Source: Spirochaetaceae bacterium
GTDB lineage: Bacteria; Spirochaetota; Spirochaetia; Treponematales; Breznakiellaceae
Length of the DNA stretch: 58,838 nt
Direction of reading: 5' to 3'
Assembly: GCA_031279015.1 (NCBI GenBank)
Contig: JAITJI010000006.1
Span: 1-58,838 of the forward strand
Part shown: positions 1 to 8,073 of the stretch, in pieces
Numbering within the stretch: position 1 is the stretch's first letter
How the letters are laid out: each line of letters opens with the position of its first letter
Position numbers and translations under genes: made by a program
The notes under the pieces: model-generated
What the model saw: only the letters and a program-made list of their open reading frames with translations
Database searches by the model: none
What the model was told of the DNA's origin: nothing

Positions 1-224
1 GCCGCCCGGTATCCGATTCTGTCCACGTGGCGCACCGCCGCCATATCGACCAGGAGCTGAACGGCAAAGTTAAGGGATACCAGCAGGGCCAGATTGCCCA
101 GGGAAACTCCGAACTGCCGCTGAAATGTCAGGAACAGAAGCGGCACCAGGTTATTGACAATAGCCTGGGTGATATAGCCGAAATAACTTGCGGCGAGGGT
201 ATGCCGGTAAGACAGGATGTGCAT
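1..224 (-). CDS. MFS transporter, N-terminal part (runs off left edge)
   Basis: Reading the minus strand from the ATG at 224 gives an open frame to the window edge (about 74 residues). It begins MHILSYRHTLAASYFGYITQ and continues with a helix NNLVPLLFLTF, a second hydrophobic stretch SLGNLALLVSLNFAVQLLVD, then HVDRIGYR. The QAIVNN-PLLF start and the D-x-I-G-Y-R loop after helix 2 are typical of the first two transmembrane helices of major facilitator superfamily permeases. The substrate cannot be told from this part. The gene is divergent from pncA, with about 240 bases between the two starts. No strong Shine-Dalgarno is visible; an in-frame alternative start further upstream is not obvious. 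Confidence 0.72.
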   Translation of the reverse strand, partial: MHILSYRHTLAASYFGYITQAIVNNLVPLLFLTFQRQFGVSLGNLALLVSLNFAVQLLVDMAAVRHVDRIGYRA

Positions 225-461
225 AAGGCAATCTACCGCATTCCCGGTATGAACGCAAGGGTGCAAAATGAATGATGCAATTATCCGGATTGTAAAGAAG
301 TTCTAAACGTCAGGAGTGGTCCAACCTGCCCGGTGGTTTAGCGTTAATTCAATCTCTTCTACACAAGCTTTTTCATTTGGGTTATACTTTCTTCATATAA
401 GAACCGCTTGTTTCATTTGTATCGATAAAAATGTGTCTTATTTTTGCAGAAGGAAGTTAGT

Positions 462-1148
462 ATGCTGGTTGATTTTCTTCGTTCGGCCCTGATAGAGGTA
501 GACGTACAAAACGATTTTTGTCCCTCCTACCAAACCGCCCGTGGGGAGAGCCTGCCTCCGGGGGCGCTGGCGGTAAACCGGGGGGATGAGGTTGTTCCGC
601 CCCTGAATGCCCTGGCGGTGCAGTTTGCCCGGAGAGGGGGGAAGGTTATCGCCACCGCAGACTGGCATCCTGCGGGGCATGTTTCCTTTGCCGCTTCCCA
701 TCCGGGGAAGCGGCCGGGGGATACCATTTGCCTCCCCAACGGCGCCGAACAGGCCCTTTGGCCGGAACACTGCGTTCAGGGCACGGTGGGGGCGGCTTTC
801 CACGAAACCCTGGACCTTCGGCCGGTGCATCTGATAATCCGTAAGGGATACCGGACGCAGCTGGATTCCTATTCCGCTTTCTTTGAAAACGACCGAACCA
901 CGACAACGGGTCTGGACGCCTATCTTAAAGGACTGGGGATAGGAACCCTGCTCTTTGGGGGGCTCGCCACGGACTATTGCATCCTCTACAGTGCCCTGGA
1001 CGCCCTGAGGTTGGGTTTTCGCACCCTGGTTCTCACCGACGCTATACGGGCGGTAGGATATCCCGAAGGTTCGGAGGAGCAGTCCCTGCAGAGGCTCCGG
1101 GAAACCGGGGCAATCCTGATCGATTCAGAGGCCATCGTGGCCGGCTGA
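462..1148 (+). CDS. pncA: Nicotinamidase (PncA)
   Basis: Hydrolyses nicotinamide to nicotinate and ammonia in NAD salvage; cytosolic, isochorismatase-like fold. The catalytic Asp lies in EVDVQNDF near the N-terminus, the catalytic Lys in IIRKGYR, and the nucleophile Cys in LATDYCI. The metal-site pattern is present in TADWHPAGHVSF (D, H, H). The length, about 228 residues, fits the family. I chose the ATG at 462 because GAAGGAAG sits seven bases upstream; a TTG at 444 in the same frame lacks this support. The gene is divergent from the MFS transporter, and a broken P-type ATPase lies directly downstream. The product nicotinate would feed the pathway that ends in the NAD synthetase at the right edge. 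Confidence 0.93.
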   Translation: MLVDFLRSALIEVDVQNDFCPSYQTARGESLPPGALAVNRGDEVVPPLNALAVQFARRGGKVIATADWHPAGHVSFAASHPGKRPGDTICLPNGAEQALWPEHCVQGTVGAAFHETLDLRPVHLIIRKGYRTQLDSYSAFFENDRTTTTGLDAYLKGLGIGTLLFGGLATDYCILYSALDALRLGFRTLVLTDAIRAVGYPEGSEEQSLQRLRETGAILIDSEAIVAG

Positions 1149-1182
1149 ACCCAAGGCCCGGAGCCAACGGCAAAGTCCGGCG

Positions 1183-1483
1183 GTGGTCCGTTCCCGGGCT
1201 TCCATCGACGCCCTTCTTGCCCTGAAACCTGATACCGCCCGGGTAAGAACCGGCGATACCTGGACCGAGACTACGGCAGGGGGGGGTATTGCCCGGCTCC
1301 CTGGTACTGGTCCGGCCCGGAAAATCCGGGGAATTGTTCTGGAAAACGTGATTTTTGCCCTGGGGGCCAGGGATTTTTATCACCCTGGCGGCATTCGGAC
1401 TGGCGAATATGTGGATCGCCCTCATTGCCGATGCAGGGGTCGCTCTGGCGGCTATCCTCAACAGCACCCGGGCATTATGTTAA
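1183..1483 (+). pseudogene. Remnant of a heavy-metal P1B-type ATPase (CadA/ZntA-like)
   Basis: Translation from 1183 gives SRASIDALLALKPDTARV followed by RTGDTW, which resembles the segment just after the membrane entry helices of Zn/Cd/Pb ATPases (R-x-SI-x-x-L-x-x-L-P-x-x-A-x-V). In the same frame comes ARKIRGIVLENVIFALGA, which resembles the final membrane region of the same family. At about 1378 the frame shifts, and the frame ending at the TAA at 1481 continues with ITLAAFGLANMWIALIADAG and ALAAILNSTRALC, the typical C-terminus. So both ends are present, but the phosphorylation (DKTGT) and ATP-binding domains are deleted and the tail is frameshifted. No usable start is visible. This is a decayed gene of about 300 bases left from one of more than 600 codons. 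Confidence 0.75.
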
Positions 1484-1521
1484 AAAACGATAAAAAAATG
1501 TGCGATCTTTTGAAAATATAT

Positions 1522-1550
1522 TTGCCATGGTTTTGAAAGTATGATAAAAT
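1522..1550 (+). promoter_or_regulatory. Predicted sigma-70 promoter for the secreted protein at 1656
   Basis: TTGCCA (1522-1527) and TAAAAT (1545-1550) are separated by 17 bases. The leader that follows contains a perfect 7-bp hairpin, GATCTCC-ttgt-GGAGATC (1610-1627), about 30 bases before the start codon. Confidence 0.5.
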
Positions 1551-1655
1551 AGGGGGGTCATTTGAGATTCGTTCTCTGACCAAGGCAAGTGGCTTAGGCC
1601 GCTTCCTGCGATCTCCTTGTGGAGATCCAATATAAGATAGATAAGGGGTGTGTGT

Positions 1656-2303
1656 ATGAAACGAGTTGTTTTCTTGCTGGTGGCAATTGGGATTTCTTCA
1701 GTCATCTATGCTCAAAACCAGTTGCCTGAGTACCATTTTGCCGCAGGCAGGTGGTCCTTTGTTGGCGATAGGCTTTATCAAGATGATGCCCAAGCCGGCC
1801 TTGCCAAGGTGAATTTCAGGGCGCCCCAAAGCGGTCCGATGTTGTATGAATTCAATGCACGCTACGAATCAGGGGCAGAAGATGGTCATGGAGGATTCGG
1901 CCTCCACGTCTTTGCAGACAATGTCTATGAGGGTCCCTCATGGGGCAGCGGGAATTCCTACCTCCTCTGGCTTAACTACGATGAAAACCCGATAGATTCC
2001 AAGATCCCCCGGGGTTTGAGCGCCCAGGTTTACCGGAGTTATACCAATTCCTGGATGGAACTGGTGGAGAGTGTCGATCTTAATGAGTACGCCGGTCTCC
2101 TGACGGTAGATAACCTCTCCTATGTTCCCTTCCGGATTTCCGTAGATGGTACTACCGGAGAGGTGAGGGTGTATGATCCCACCGATTCCAGCCTGTCCAG
2201 TTATTACTATTTCAATATTAACGGAAGAGAACTCCCCCTGCGGGGAAATTGGGCTGCCCTGCGTACCAACGGTATCCGGCTTTCCTTTGCCTACGGGCTT
2301 TAG
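1656..2303 (+). CDS. Secreted protein of unknown function
   Basis: A 215-residue protein with a clear signal peptide (MKRVVFLLVAIGISSVIYA, probable cleavage before QN). The mature part is rich in Gly, Tyr, Trp and Asn, with short alternating hydrophobic stretches (YEFNARYESG, FGLHVFADNVYEG, FRISVDGTTGEVRVYD). That suggests an all-beta, LamG- or jellyroll-like fold; this is inference, and I do not recognise the family. There are no cysteines in the mature part and no lipobox. The ATG at 1656 was chosen over a GTG at 1650 because AAGGGG lies eight bases upstream and the signal peptide starts there. It has its own promoter and is followed by a hairpin at 2339. Probably a periplasmic or surface protein. 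Confidence 0.7.
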   Translation: MKRVVFLLVAIGISSVIYAQNQLPEYHFAAGRWSFVGDRLYQDDAQAGLAKVNFRAPQSGPMLYEFNARYESGAEDGHGGFGLHVFADNVYEGPSWGSGNSYLLWLNYDENPIDSKIPRGLSAQVYRSYTNSWMELVESVDLNEYAGLLTVDNLSYVPFRISVDGTTGEVRVYDPTDSSLSSYYYFNINGRELPLRGNWAALRTNGIRLSFAYGL

Positions 2304-2338
2304 CAGGATAACTGGTCATACCGATTCTCGGTGATAGC

Positions 2339-2375
2339 GCTCCATACCCGCAGGGTATGGAGCTTGGTTTGTCTT
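2339..2375 (+). terminator. Probable terminator of the secreted-protein gene
   Basis: Perfect 10-bp stem GCTCCATACC-cgcag-GGTATGGAGC (2339-2363) followed by the T-rich TTGGTTTGTCTTT, 36 bases after the stop codon. Confidence 0.6.
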
Positions 2376-2504
2376 TGGGAATACTACGGGTCGTTGATAG
2401 ACGGGTTTTTTTCATTGAAGCGTAAATTGAGACTTTCTCCTCAAGACATAAACCGTTGATTAAGTGAGTGTATTTTTATTTCCGGTTAGAGCTATATTTA
2501 AACA

Positions 2505-2682
2505 AACCAGGCCGGAATTAACGCCTGGACTATATGGGTTGAAAATGGCAGCATAGTCTTCAACAAAACCATAACTGCACCACGGGAGTATTACATCAAG
2601 TAATGTGGTTCCGGCAAAACCGGTGACAGCAGCAGAGAGCTTCCGGCGGCATCTTCCCTGGGGAGACGCCGCCGTTTTTTTA
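2505..2682 (+). ncRNA. Candidate structured small RNA ending in a strong terminator
   Basis: The 376 bases between the secreted-protein stop and the ffh stop hold no convincing ORF but several nested pairings on the plus strand: TATGG...CCATA enclosing GTTGAA...TTCAAC; ACCAC...GTGGT enclosing ATTAC-atcaa-GTAAT; a CCGG-caaaa-CCGG hairpin; and finally an intrinsic terminator at 2644-2681. The terminator cannot serve ffh, which is transcribed the other way, and the secreted-protein gene already has its own hairpin 280 bases upstream. An independent transcript is therefore plausible. I looked for SRP RNA, tmRNA and RNase P signatures and did not find them. The 5' end is a guess. Confidence 0.35.
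2644..2681 (+). terminator. Rho-independent terminator (+ strand) abutting the ffh stop
   Basis: Stem CGGCGGC (2644-2650) with GCCGCCG (2668-2674), inner pairing TTCCC/GGGGA, then seven T (2675-2681). It overlaps the last bases of the convergent ffh gene. Confidence 0.75.
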
Positions 2683-4041
2683 TCTCCGTCCCGAACCGGC
2701 CAGCATGGACTGGATGGCCTGGGGGTTCCGGCTGAGTTTGGACATCTTTTTCATCATGGATCGCATCTTTTCAAATTTCTTGATGAGCCGGGCCACTTCC
2801 GCCACCGATGTACCGGAACCCCGGGCTATACGGGAACGCCGGGAAGGACCGATGATGAGGTAGTTCGCCCGTTCTTTCCGGGTCATGGAACTCAGGATAA
2901 CCTCCTGGCGTTTCAGGTCCGCCTTGTCGATGTCTTCTTCGCTCACCTGGCCTGCCATACCGGGGATCAATTCCAGCATAGATTGAAGGGACCCCATCTT
3001 CTTTACCGACCGGAGCTGGCTGAGCCAGTCTTCCAGGGTAAAGCTCTCCTTTTCCATCTTTTTTTGCAGTTCCAGGGCTTCCTTCTGATCGATGACTTCC
3101 TGGGCTTTTTCCACCAAACTGACCACATCCCCCATGCCCAGAATACGGCCGGCGAATCGTTCCGGGTGGAAAGGCTCAAGATCCCCGGGCTTTTCGCCGG
3201 TTCCCACAAATTTGAGGGGTTTACCCGTGATGGTTTTGAGGGAGAGGGCCGCTCCGCCCCGGGTATCGGAGTCGAATTTGGTAAGGATAACCCCGGAAAG
3301 ACCTATCCGTTCATCAAAAGTTTTGGCGATATCCACCGCCGACTGGCCGGTCATGGCGTCCGCCACAAGGAGCAATTCGTCGGGTTTCGCAGCATCCCTG
3401 AGGCGGGACAGATCCGCCATCATAGGTTCATCGATCTGGAGGCGTCCCGCAGTATCGATGATCATGGTATCGATCAGGTTCTGTTGCGCCCAGATTACCG
3501 CCTCTCCGTACACCTGCACGCTATCCTCCGCGCCCTCCTTCCGGTACACCGGAACATCGATCTGGCTTCCCAGGATCGCAAGCTGCTCCATTGCCGCGGG
3601 CCGCAGGAGGTCGCAGGCCACCAGCAGGGGTTTCCGTCCTTCCTTTTTAAGCCTCAGGGCCAGTTTCGCTGCGGTGGTGGTTTTTCCTGAACCCTGGAGG
3701 CCGAGCATCAGGACAACCGATAGGGTATCAGGTCCCTTAAGCCGGAGCCCCTGTACGGAACCGCTCTCCGGTCCGGTCTCCCCCAAAAAGGAGGCCAGTT
3801 TGTCATGGATAATCTTAACAAACTGCTGCCCCGGATCCACCGAGCGCAGGACCTTTTCCCCCTTGGCCTCTTCAACCGCGGCGTTGATAAAACGGCGGAC
3901 CACCCGGAGGTTAACATCCGCTTCCAGAAGAGCCATCTTTATGGCGTCTACAGCATCGTCGATGTTCTTTTCGGTTATTGTTGTCTTGCCGGATACAAAA
4001 CGGAAGGCATCGGTGATCTTTTGGGTAAGTTTATCAAACAT
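2680..4041 (-). CDS. ffh: Signal recognition particle GTPase Ffh (SRP54)
   Basis: Binds signal sequences of nascent membrane proteins together with SRP RNA and docks with FtsY. Of 453 residues, the N domain starts MFDKLTQKITDAF; the G domain has GLQGSGKTTTAAKLA (P loop), DTAGRL and TKFDSDTRGGAAL; the M domain carries GTSVAEVARLIKKFEKM and the Met-rich MRSMMKKM. I chose the ATG at 4041 because Ffh proteins begin M-F-D-x-L; the upstream ATG at 4068 would add nine residues with no family support and no better ribosome-binding site. It lies downstream of, and on the same strand as, the two GGDEF genes, about 160 bases away. It converges with the candidate RNA that ends inside its stop region. Confidence 0.97.
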   Translation of the reverse strand: MFDKLTQKITDAFRFVSGKTTITEKNIDDAVDAIKMALLEADVNLRVVRRFINAAVEEAKGEKVLRSVDPGQQFVKIIHDKLASFLGETGPESGSVQGLRLKGPDTLSVVLMLGLQGSGKTTTAAKLALRLKKEGRKPLLVACDLLRPAAMEQLAILGSQIDVPVYRKEGAEDSVQVYGEAVIWAQQNLIDTMIIDTAGRLQIDEPMMADLSRLRDAAKPDELLLVADAMTGQSAVDIAKTFDERIGLSGVILTKFDSDTRGGAALSLKTITGKPLKFVGTGEKPGDLEPFHPERFAGRILGMGDVVSLVEKAQEVIDQKEALELQKKMEKESFTLEDWLSQLRSVKKMGSLQSMLELIPGMAGQVSEEDIDKADLKRQEVILSSMTRKERANYLIIGPSRRSRIARGSGTSVAEVARLIKKFEKMRSMMKKMSKLSRNPQAIQSMLAGSGRR

Positions 4042-4202
4042 AGGGCATTGTACCCCGAAGGACCTCATGGGACAAGGCCCCTTTGGTAACTTTTAAAATG
4101 AGGTATTTCGGACCGGATTAGCGGGGCAGATTAATGCCGCTTCTCCCAGCGGCTACAGGCGTCCTGCTTATTTCCCCAACGTTATACCGGGCCGCCATCC
4201 CT

Positions 4203-5345
4203 TTAGCCGCCGGAGGTATCGGTACAACGGCGCTGTTCGTCCTTTTTTTTATACATGAGGCTGTCAATATGGGCAAAAAAACTTTCGATGGACTGGCCGC
4301 TGTTTGTGTCAAAGGTATCGTACCCATAGCTTATCCGGATCTTGTAGGGCCGGATGTTTTTTTTATTTTGTTCGTCGAGGGCTTCCTGTATCCGGGCTGT
4401 GATCCGGGTAATATCGTTGTCCGTCCTGGTGGCCAGAACAAATTCATCCCCTCCGTACCGGGCGGCAAAATCGGAATTCCTGATATTGCTTTTGATAATC
4501 GCCGCCAAATCCCGCAGGGCGTTGTCCCCTTCCGCATGGCCCAGGGTATCGTTAATATCCTTAAAACGATCTACGTCGATCATCATAATCGAATAGGATT
4601 GTTTTATATTAGATCGGGAAAGCTTATCAATAAATTCGTTCAAACTGTACCGGTTCCCAATACCCGTAAGACTGTCGATTCTTGAATCAGTCTTGATAAT
4701 AAAAAAATAGACGTAAAGCAGGGCCGCGGAAAAAAAGGGCCAGATAAGGGAAGCGGTCTTTAGAACGATATCCATGATGGAACCGAGGCTGATTAAAATA
4801 GAAAAAAACAGAATCATACCGGCCTGGGATTTTTTAAAATGCCTTAGGGCAGATATAATCTCGATAATGGTGAAGACAGCGGGCAGATAACTGAGTATGA
4901 GACGGATAATGTACAGCTCCCCGTAGAAAAAAACATTGTCCGGGGTCAGATAAAAATAAAAACCCGTCGATGTATTGATGAGAAGTAACCCTGCGTGAAT
5001 AATCTGGATGCTCACCGCAATGATGAGCAGTCTTTTGGTCCGGGCTTTGTTGCCGAAGGTTATATAATCAATAAAAATACAAACCAAATAGTAAGATACA
5101 ACCTGACAGAAGTAATACAGGACAATGCTGACATGGAACAAGATTCGTATCACCGTTCCGGGAATTCCCTCAAGCAGGAAAAACATAAAATCCATGATGA
5201 TTGCCGCAAAGGTAAATTCCAGGACGGCAAGAAAAATGATGCGCTGAAAAGAATCAGTGTCATACTTGCGGATATAATCGGCAAATATCAGAAGGCAAAG
5301 CAAAATTGAACCAAATACAACGCTTACCGCATAGGGAACCATCAT
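4203..5345 (-). CDS. Membrane-bound diguanylate cyclase (GGDEF), copy 2
   Basis: Predicted to make cyclic di-GMP. The first half holds about six to seven hydrophobic helices (for example AVSVVFGSILLCLLIFADYI and IIFLAVLEFTFAAIIMDFMF). The second half is a complete GGDEF domain: DSLTGIGNRYSLNEFI, IDVDRFKDINDTLGHAEGD and ARYGGDEFV. The product-inhibition I-site RxxD is intact as R-N-S-D five residues before GGDEF. The start is at the ATG-ATG pair at 5345/5342, preceded by ACAGGAGAA and matching the start of the neighbouring paralogue; an upstream ATG at 5363 is less likely. It is about 60 bases downstream of its paralogue on the same strand, so the two are probably co-transcribed. The sensory ligand of the membrane part is unknown. 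Confidence 0.9.
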   Translation of the reverse strand: MMVPYAVSVVFGSILLCLLIFADYIRKYDTDSFQRIIFLAVLEFTFAAIIMDFMFFLLEGIPGTVIRILFHVSIVLYYFCQVVSYYLVCIFIDYITFGNKARTKRLLIIAVSIQIIHAGLLLINTSTGFYFYLTPDNVFFYGELYIIRLILSYLPAVFTIIEIISALRHFKKSQAGMILFFSILISLGSIMDIVLKTASLIWPFFSAALLYVYFFIIKTDSRIDSLTGIGNRYSLNEFIDKLSRSNIKQSYSIMMIDVDRFKDINDTLGHAEGDNALRDLAAIIKSNIRNSDFAARYGGDEFVLATRTDNDITRITARIQEALDEQNKKNIRPYKIRISYGYDTFDTNSGQSIESFFAHIDSLMYKKKDEQRRCTDTSGG

Positions 5346-5408
5346 TTCTCCTGTCCGCTCCATATTTCCCCGGGCCTCCCTTAAAATCCCGGTGACAACA
5401 CCCCGATG

Positions 5409-6542
5409 CTATACCAGTCTGACATTTCTGTGTCTCTCTGACTTTTGCTGATACATGAGTCTGTCAACATGCCGCAGGAACACCTCTATTGATTGTCCAC
5501 TATTGGTGGTAAAAATAGCGCATCCATAACTGATCTTGAGCTTATAGAGTCGGATGTTCTTTTCATTTTGCAGGGAAATTGCCTGCTGGATTCGGGTCAG
5601 TAATTTTTCAATGTCATATTCCGCCCGTACGGCCAGGACAAATTCATCTCCGCCGTACCGGGCAATGAAATCAGAATGCCGGATAACACCCTTCATTATG
5701 GCGGCGATATCCCGCAGGGCCTTGTCTCCTTCCAGGTGCCCCAGGGTATCGTTGATGTTCTTCATGCCATCCATATCGATTATGGCAATATGATAGGATT
5801 TTTTCGTATTTTCCCGGGTAAGATGGTTGATGAATTCGTTAAAACTGTAACGGTTTCCCAACCCCGTAAGACTGTCTATCTTTAGGTCCGACTGGATGAT
5901 AAAAAAGTAGAGGTAGAGCAGGGCTCCTGACAGACAGGGCCAGATAAGGCTTGTTGAGATAAAAATATAATCCATAGCGGCCCCCAGGCCGACGAAGAAG
6001 GAGAAAAAGACGATCAGACTGATCTGGGATTTCTGCAGGAGATGTTTTGAACAAAACAGATCCACCAGGGAAATGGGTATGACCGCGTAACTTACCAACA
6101 CCCGGATAATATACCAGTTCCCCTGGACAAACCGATTGTCCCCGGAGATATAGAAATAAAAGTGATATTTCAGGTTTAGCGTCAGGAGCATCAGGTGGGC
6201 GGCAAGGATCCAGAAAACGATACAGATGAATATCCGGGACCGCGGCAGGCTCCGGTAGGCGGTATAATCGATGAATACAACGACAAAATAGTAGGCCCCA
6301 ATTTGAAAAATAAAATAGACGGTATTTACCAGGTAGAGCAGATCGGTAACCGTCTTGCCGGGTTTGCCGGTAAGGATGATGTAAAAAAAGTCCGAAGCCA
6401 TCCCAAGAAAAACGGAGATCAGGATATAGGTATAGAGTTTTCGCTGAAAGGAATCGGTATTGTACTTTCGGATATAATCAGCAAAGATCAATATGATGAT
6501 AAGCGCTGAGGAAAAAAAAGAATTGACAATGCCGGTCATCAT
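5409..6542 (-). CDS. Membrane-bound diguanylate cyclase (GGDEF), copy 1
   Basis: Paralogue of the gene at 4203-5345 with the same architecture: an N-terminal multi-helix membrane domain (IVNSFFSSALIIILIFADYI, then six more hydrophobic segments) and a C-terminal GGDEF domain with DSLTGLGNRYSFNEFI, IIDMDGMKNINDTLGHLEGD and ARYGGDEFV. The I-site is intact as R-H-S-D. Both copies share FADYIRKY-TDSFQR after helix 1 and the EKNIR-YK-KISYG segment near the end. The ATG at 6542 has AAGGA about eight bases upstream. First gene of the minus-strand pair. It is divergent from carD with about 260 bases between. Confidence 0.9.
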   Translation of the reverse strand: MMTGIVNSFFSSALIIILIFADYIRKYNTDSFQRKLYTYILISVFLGMASDFFYIILTGKPGKTVTDLLYLVNTVYFIFQIGAYYFVVVFIDYTAYRSLPRSRIFICIVFWILAAHLMLLTLNLKYHFYFYISGDNRFVQGNWYIIRVLVSYAVIPISLVDLFCSKHLLQKSQISLIVFFSFFVGLGAAMDYIFISTSLIWPCLSGALLYLYFFIIQSDLKIDSLTGLGNRYSFNEFINHLTRENTKKSYHIAIIDMDGMKNINDTLGHLEGDKALRDIAAIMKGVIRHSDFIARYGGDEFVLAVRAEYDIEKLLTRIQQAISLQNEKNIRLYKLKISYGCAIFTTNSGQSIEVFLRHVDRLMYQQKSERHRNVRLV

Positions 6543-6693
6543 ATTGGAATCCTTTCGATTGATTATAGTATAAAGCCATCAAAAAAGCTATACAGAAATT
6601 CCCCTCTGCCCCTTTTCCGGCGGGACAATGGAGATGTAACAGGGCCGGAGCGCGGCAGCCTGCGGGACTGCCTTGGCGAAGCCCCGGATAGCC

Positions 6694-6721
6694 CGGTCCG
6701 GCTGCAACAGCGGCCGGACCG
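6694..6721. repeat. Perfect inverted repeat in the GGDEF-carD spacer
   Basis: CGGTCCGGC (6694-6702) and GCCGGACCG (6713-6721) form a 9-bp stem with a 10-base loop, without a T-run on either side. A second small dyad, AATTAC-agagc-GTAATT, follows at about 6733-6749. It lies in the divergent promoter region, so it could be an operator or an RNA hairpin. Confidence 0.5.
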
Positions 6722-6805
6722 CCCGAATTTCAAATTACAGAGCGTAATTGCCGGTCAATGATAGGTCTATGGCATATTTTATTCTTTTATGATATAGTGA
6801 ACATA

Positions 6806-7306
6806 ATGAGCAATATAGCGCAGGTCTTTCAGACGGGGCAGAAAATAGTATATCCAAGCCAGGGTGTCGGAATCATCAATTCAATAGAAGAAAAAGAATT
6901 CAAAAGTCAAAAGATTCTGTACTATGTGATCTACCTGGAAGTCTCGGATATGACCATTATGGTTCCTACAGACAAGGCCGAAGAATTGGGAATCAGGCCC
7001 ATCGTGCACCGGGAAGAAGCCGAAAGAGCACTGGAGCTTATCGGCGAGGATTTTGACCCTATACCGTCGGACTGGAAATTGCGGTATCAGATGAATCTGG
7101 ATCTCCTGAAGAAGGGAAGTATCATGGATATCGCCACCATTGTGCGATCCCTCTACCACCGGAGTAAGGTCAAGGAGCTGCCCATCTTGGAGCGGAAACT
7201 CTACGACTCCGCCTTAAAGCTGCTGGAGGATGAGGTTTCCTTTGCCCTGAATGAGCCCAGAGAAGAGGTGGAAGCCCTGATCTTTAGCCGCCTTGAAGCC
7301 AAATAG
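6806..7306 (+). CDS. carD: CarD-family transcriptional regulator
   Basis: CarD/CdnL proteins bind the RNA polymerase beta subunit and stabilise the open complex. The N-terminal RNAP-interaction (Tudor-like) domain begins FQTGQKIVYPSQGVGII, followed by the helical C-terminal domain with DWKLRYQMNLDLLKKGS and VRSLYHRSKVKELPILERKL, typical of the family. I place the start at MSNIAQVFQ (6806) rather than the first in-frame ATG at 6758, whose extra 16 residues (HILFFYDIVN) are unlike the family. The -10-like TATGAT lies only about 12 bases before 6806, so the leader may be very short. The gene is followed 11 bases later by ispD and is probably the first gene of the carD-ispD-ispF-nth unit. Confidence 0.93.
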   Translation: MSNIAQVFQTGQKIVYPSQGVGIINSIEEKEFKSQKILYYVIYLEVSDMTIMVPTDKAEELGIRPIVHREEAERALELIGEDFDPIPSDWKLRYQMNLDLLKKGSIMDIATIVRSLYHRSKVKELPILERKLYDSALKLLEDEVSFALNEPREEVEALIFSRLEAK

Positions 7307-7317
7307 ACACCCTTTTT

Positions 7318-8073
7318 ATGATCATCTCCGGGAAAATGCCGAGTGAAGCTGTTGTTGCCGCCGTTATAACCGCTGCGGGTTCTTCAAGCCGTATGGGGGG
7401 TGTTAAAAAGGAATACCTCCCCCTCAGAGGAGCAGCCCGGGACGCTGCCGGGAACCCCCTCAGTGTTCTTGGGGCTGCCGTTTTGGCTTTTGCTGCGGTT
7501 GGGCAGATCGGTATGGTGGTGATCTCCTATCCTGGGGATATGGCCGGCGGGGAAGCCATTGCCCGGGCAAGCCTTCCCGCCGGAATTTTGGAAGAGACCG
7601 TTCCGGAGATCCGCTTTGTACCCGGGGGGCCCACCCGCCGGGTTTCGGTACACCGGGCCCTTGCCCTTCTTGAATCCTATGGTCCTGGGTGCGTACTCAT
7701 CCACGATGGCGCCCGGCCATGGGTCAAGCCGGACCTGATCCGGGGGATCATCGGCGCAGTGAGGGAACATGGGGCGGCGATCCCCCTGCTCCCCTTGACG
7801 GAAACCCCCAAAGAAACCGGCGGGGACGGGTTTATCGTCCGGCATCTGAAACGGGCCCTGACAGGAACCGCCCAAACCCCCCAGGGCTTTATTTTCCCGG
7901 CGATCCTCCGGGCTCATGAGCAGGCGGCCCGGCGGGAAGAGTTGGAGGGGCCCATTTATACCGATGATGCCGAAATATGGGGGGAATTCTGCGGTCCCGT
8001 GGCGGTGATCCCCGGTTCTCCCCGCAACCGGAAGATCACCTTTCCTGAAGATATGGAGACTCCTGTCCTATGA
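7318..8073 (+). CDS. ispD: 2-C-methyl-D-erythritol 4-phosphate cytidylyltransferase (IspD)
   Basis: Third step of the non-mevalonate isoprenoid pathway: MEP plus CTP gives CDP-methylerythritol. Motifs visible: the nucleotide-binding AVITAAGSSSRMGG with KKEYL, the ribose/phosphate segment CVLIHDGARPWV, TAQTPQGF, and YTDDAEIW. The length of about 251 residues is slightly above usual because of a Gly/Ala-rich insert after KKEYLPLRG. The start could be 7318 or the internal ATG at 7336; neither has a strong Shine-Dalgarno. Its stop overlaps the ispF start by four bases (ATGA), so the next pathway gene but one is translationally coupled. IspE is not in the window. Confidence 0.94.
   Translation: MIISGKMPSEAVVAAVITAAGSSSRMGGVKKEYLPLRGAARDAAGNPLSVLGAAVLAFAAVGQIGMVVISYPGDMAGGEAIARASLPAGILEETVPEIRFVPGGPTRRVSVHRALALLESYGPGCVLIHDGARPWVKPDLIRGIIGAVREHGAAIPLLPLTETPKETGGDGFIVRHLKRALTGTAQTPQGFIFPAILRAHEQAARREELEGPIYTDDAEIWGEFCGPVAVIPGSPRNRKITFPEDMETPVL

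Noticed and set aside
2505-2682. SRP RNA (ffs) gene, suggested by its place beside ffh
   Set aside because: The conserved SRP RNA apical domain (GGAA tetraloop with the asymmetric symmetric loops) was not found in the stretch.
2605-3690. Long plus-strand open frame (361 codons) opposite ffh
   Set aside because: It is the antisense of ffh; the residues are His/Pro/Gly-rich without motifs, and the minus-strand Ffh motifs are complete.
6758-6805. Upstream start of CarD at 6758
   Set aside because: The extra 16 residues are hydrophobic and unlike CarD proteins, and they overlap the -10-like TATGAT.
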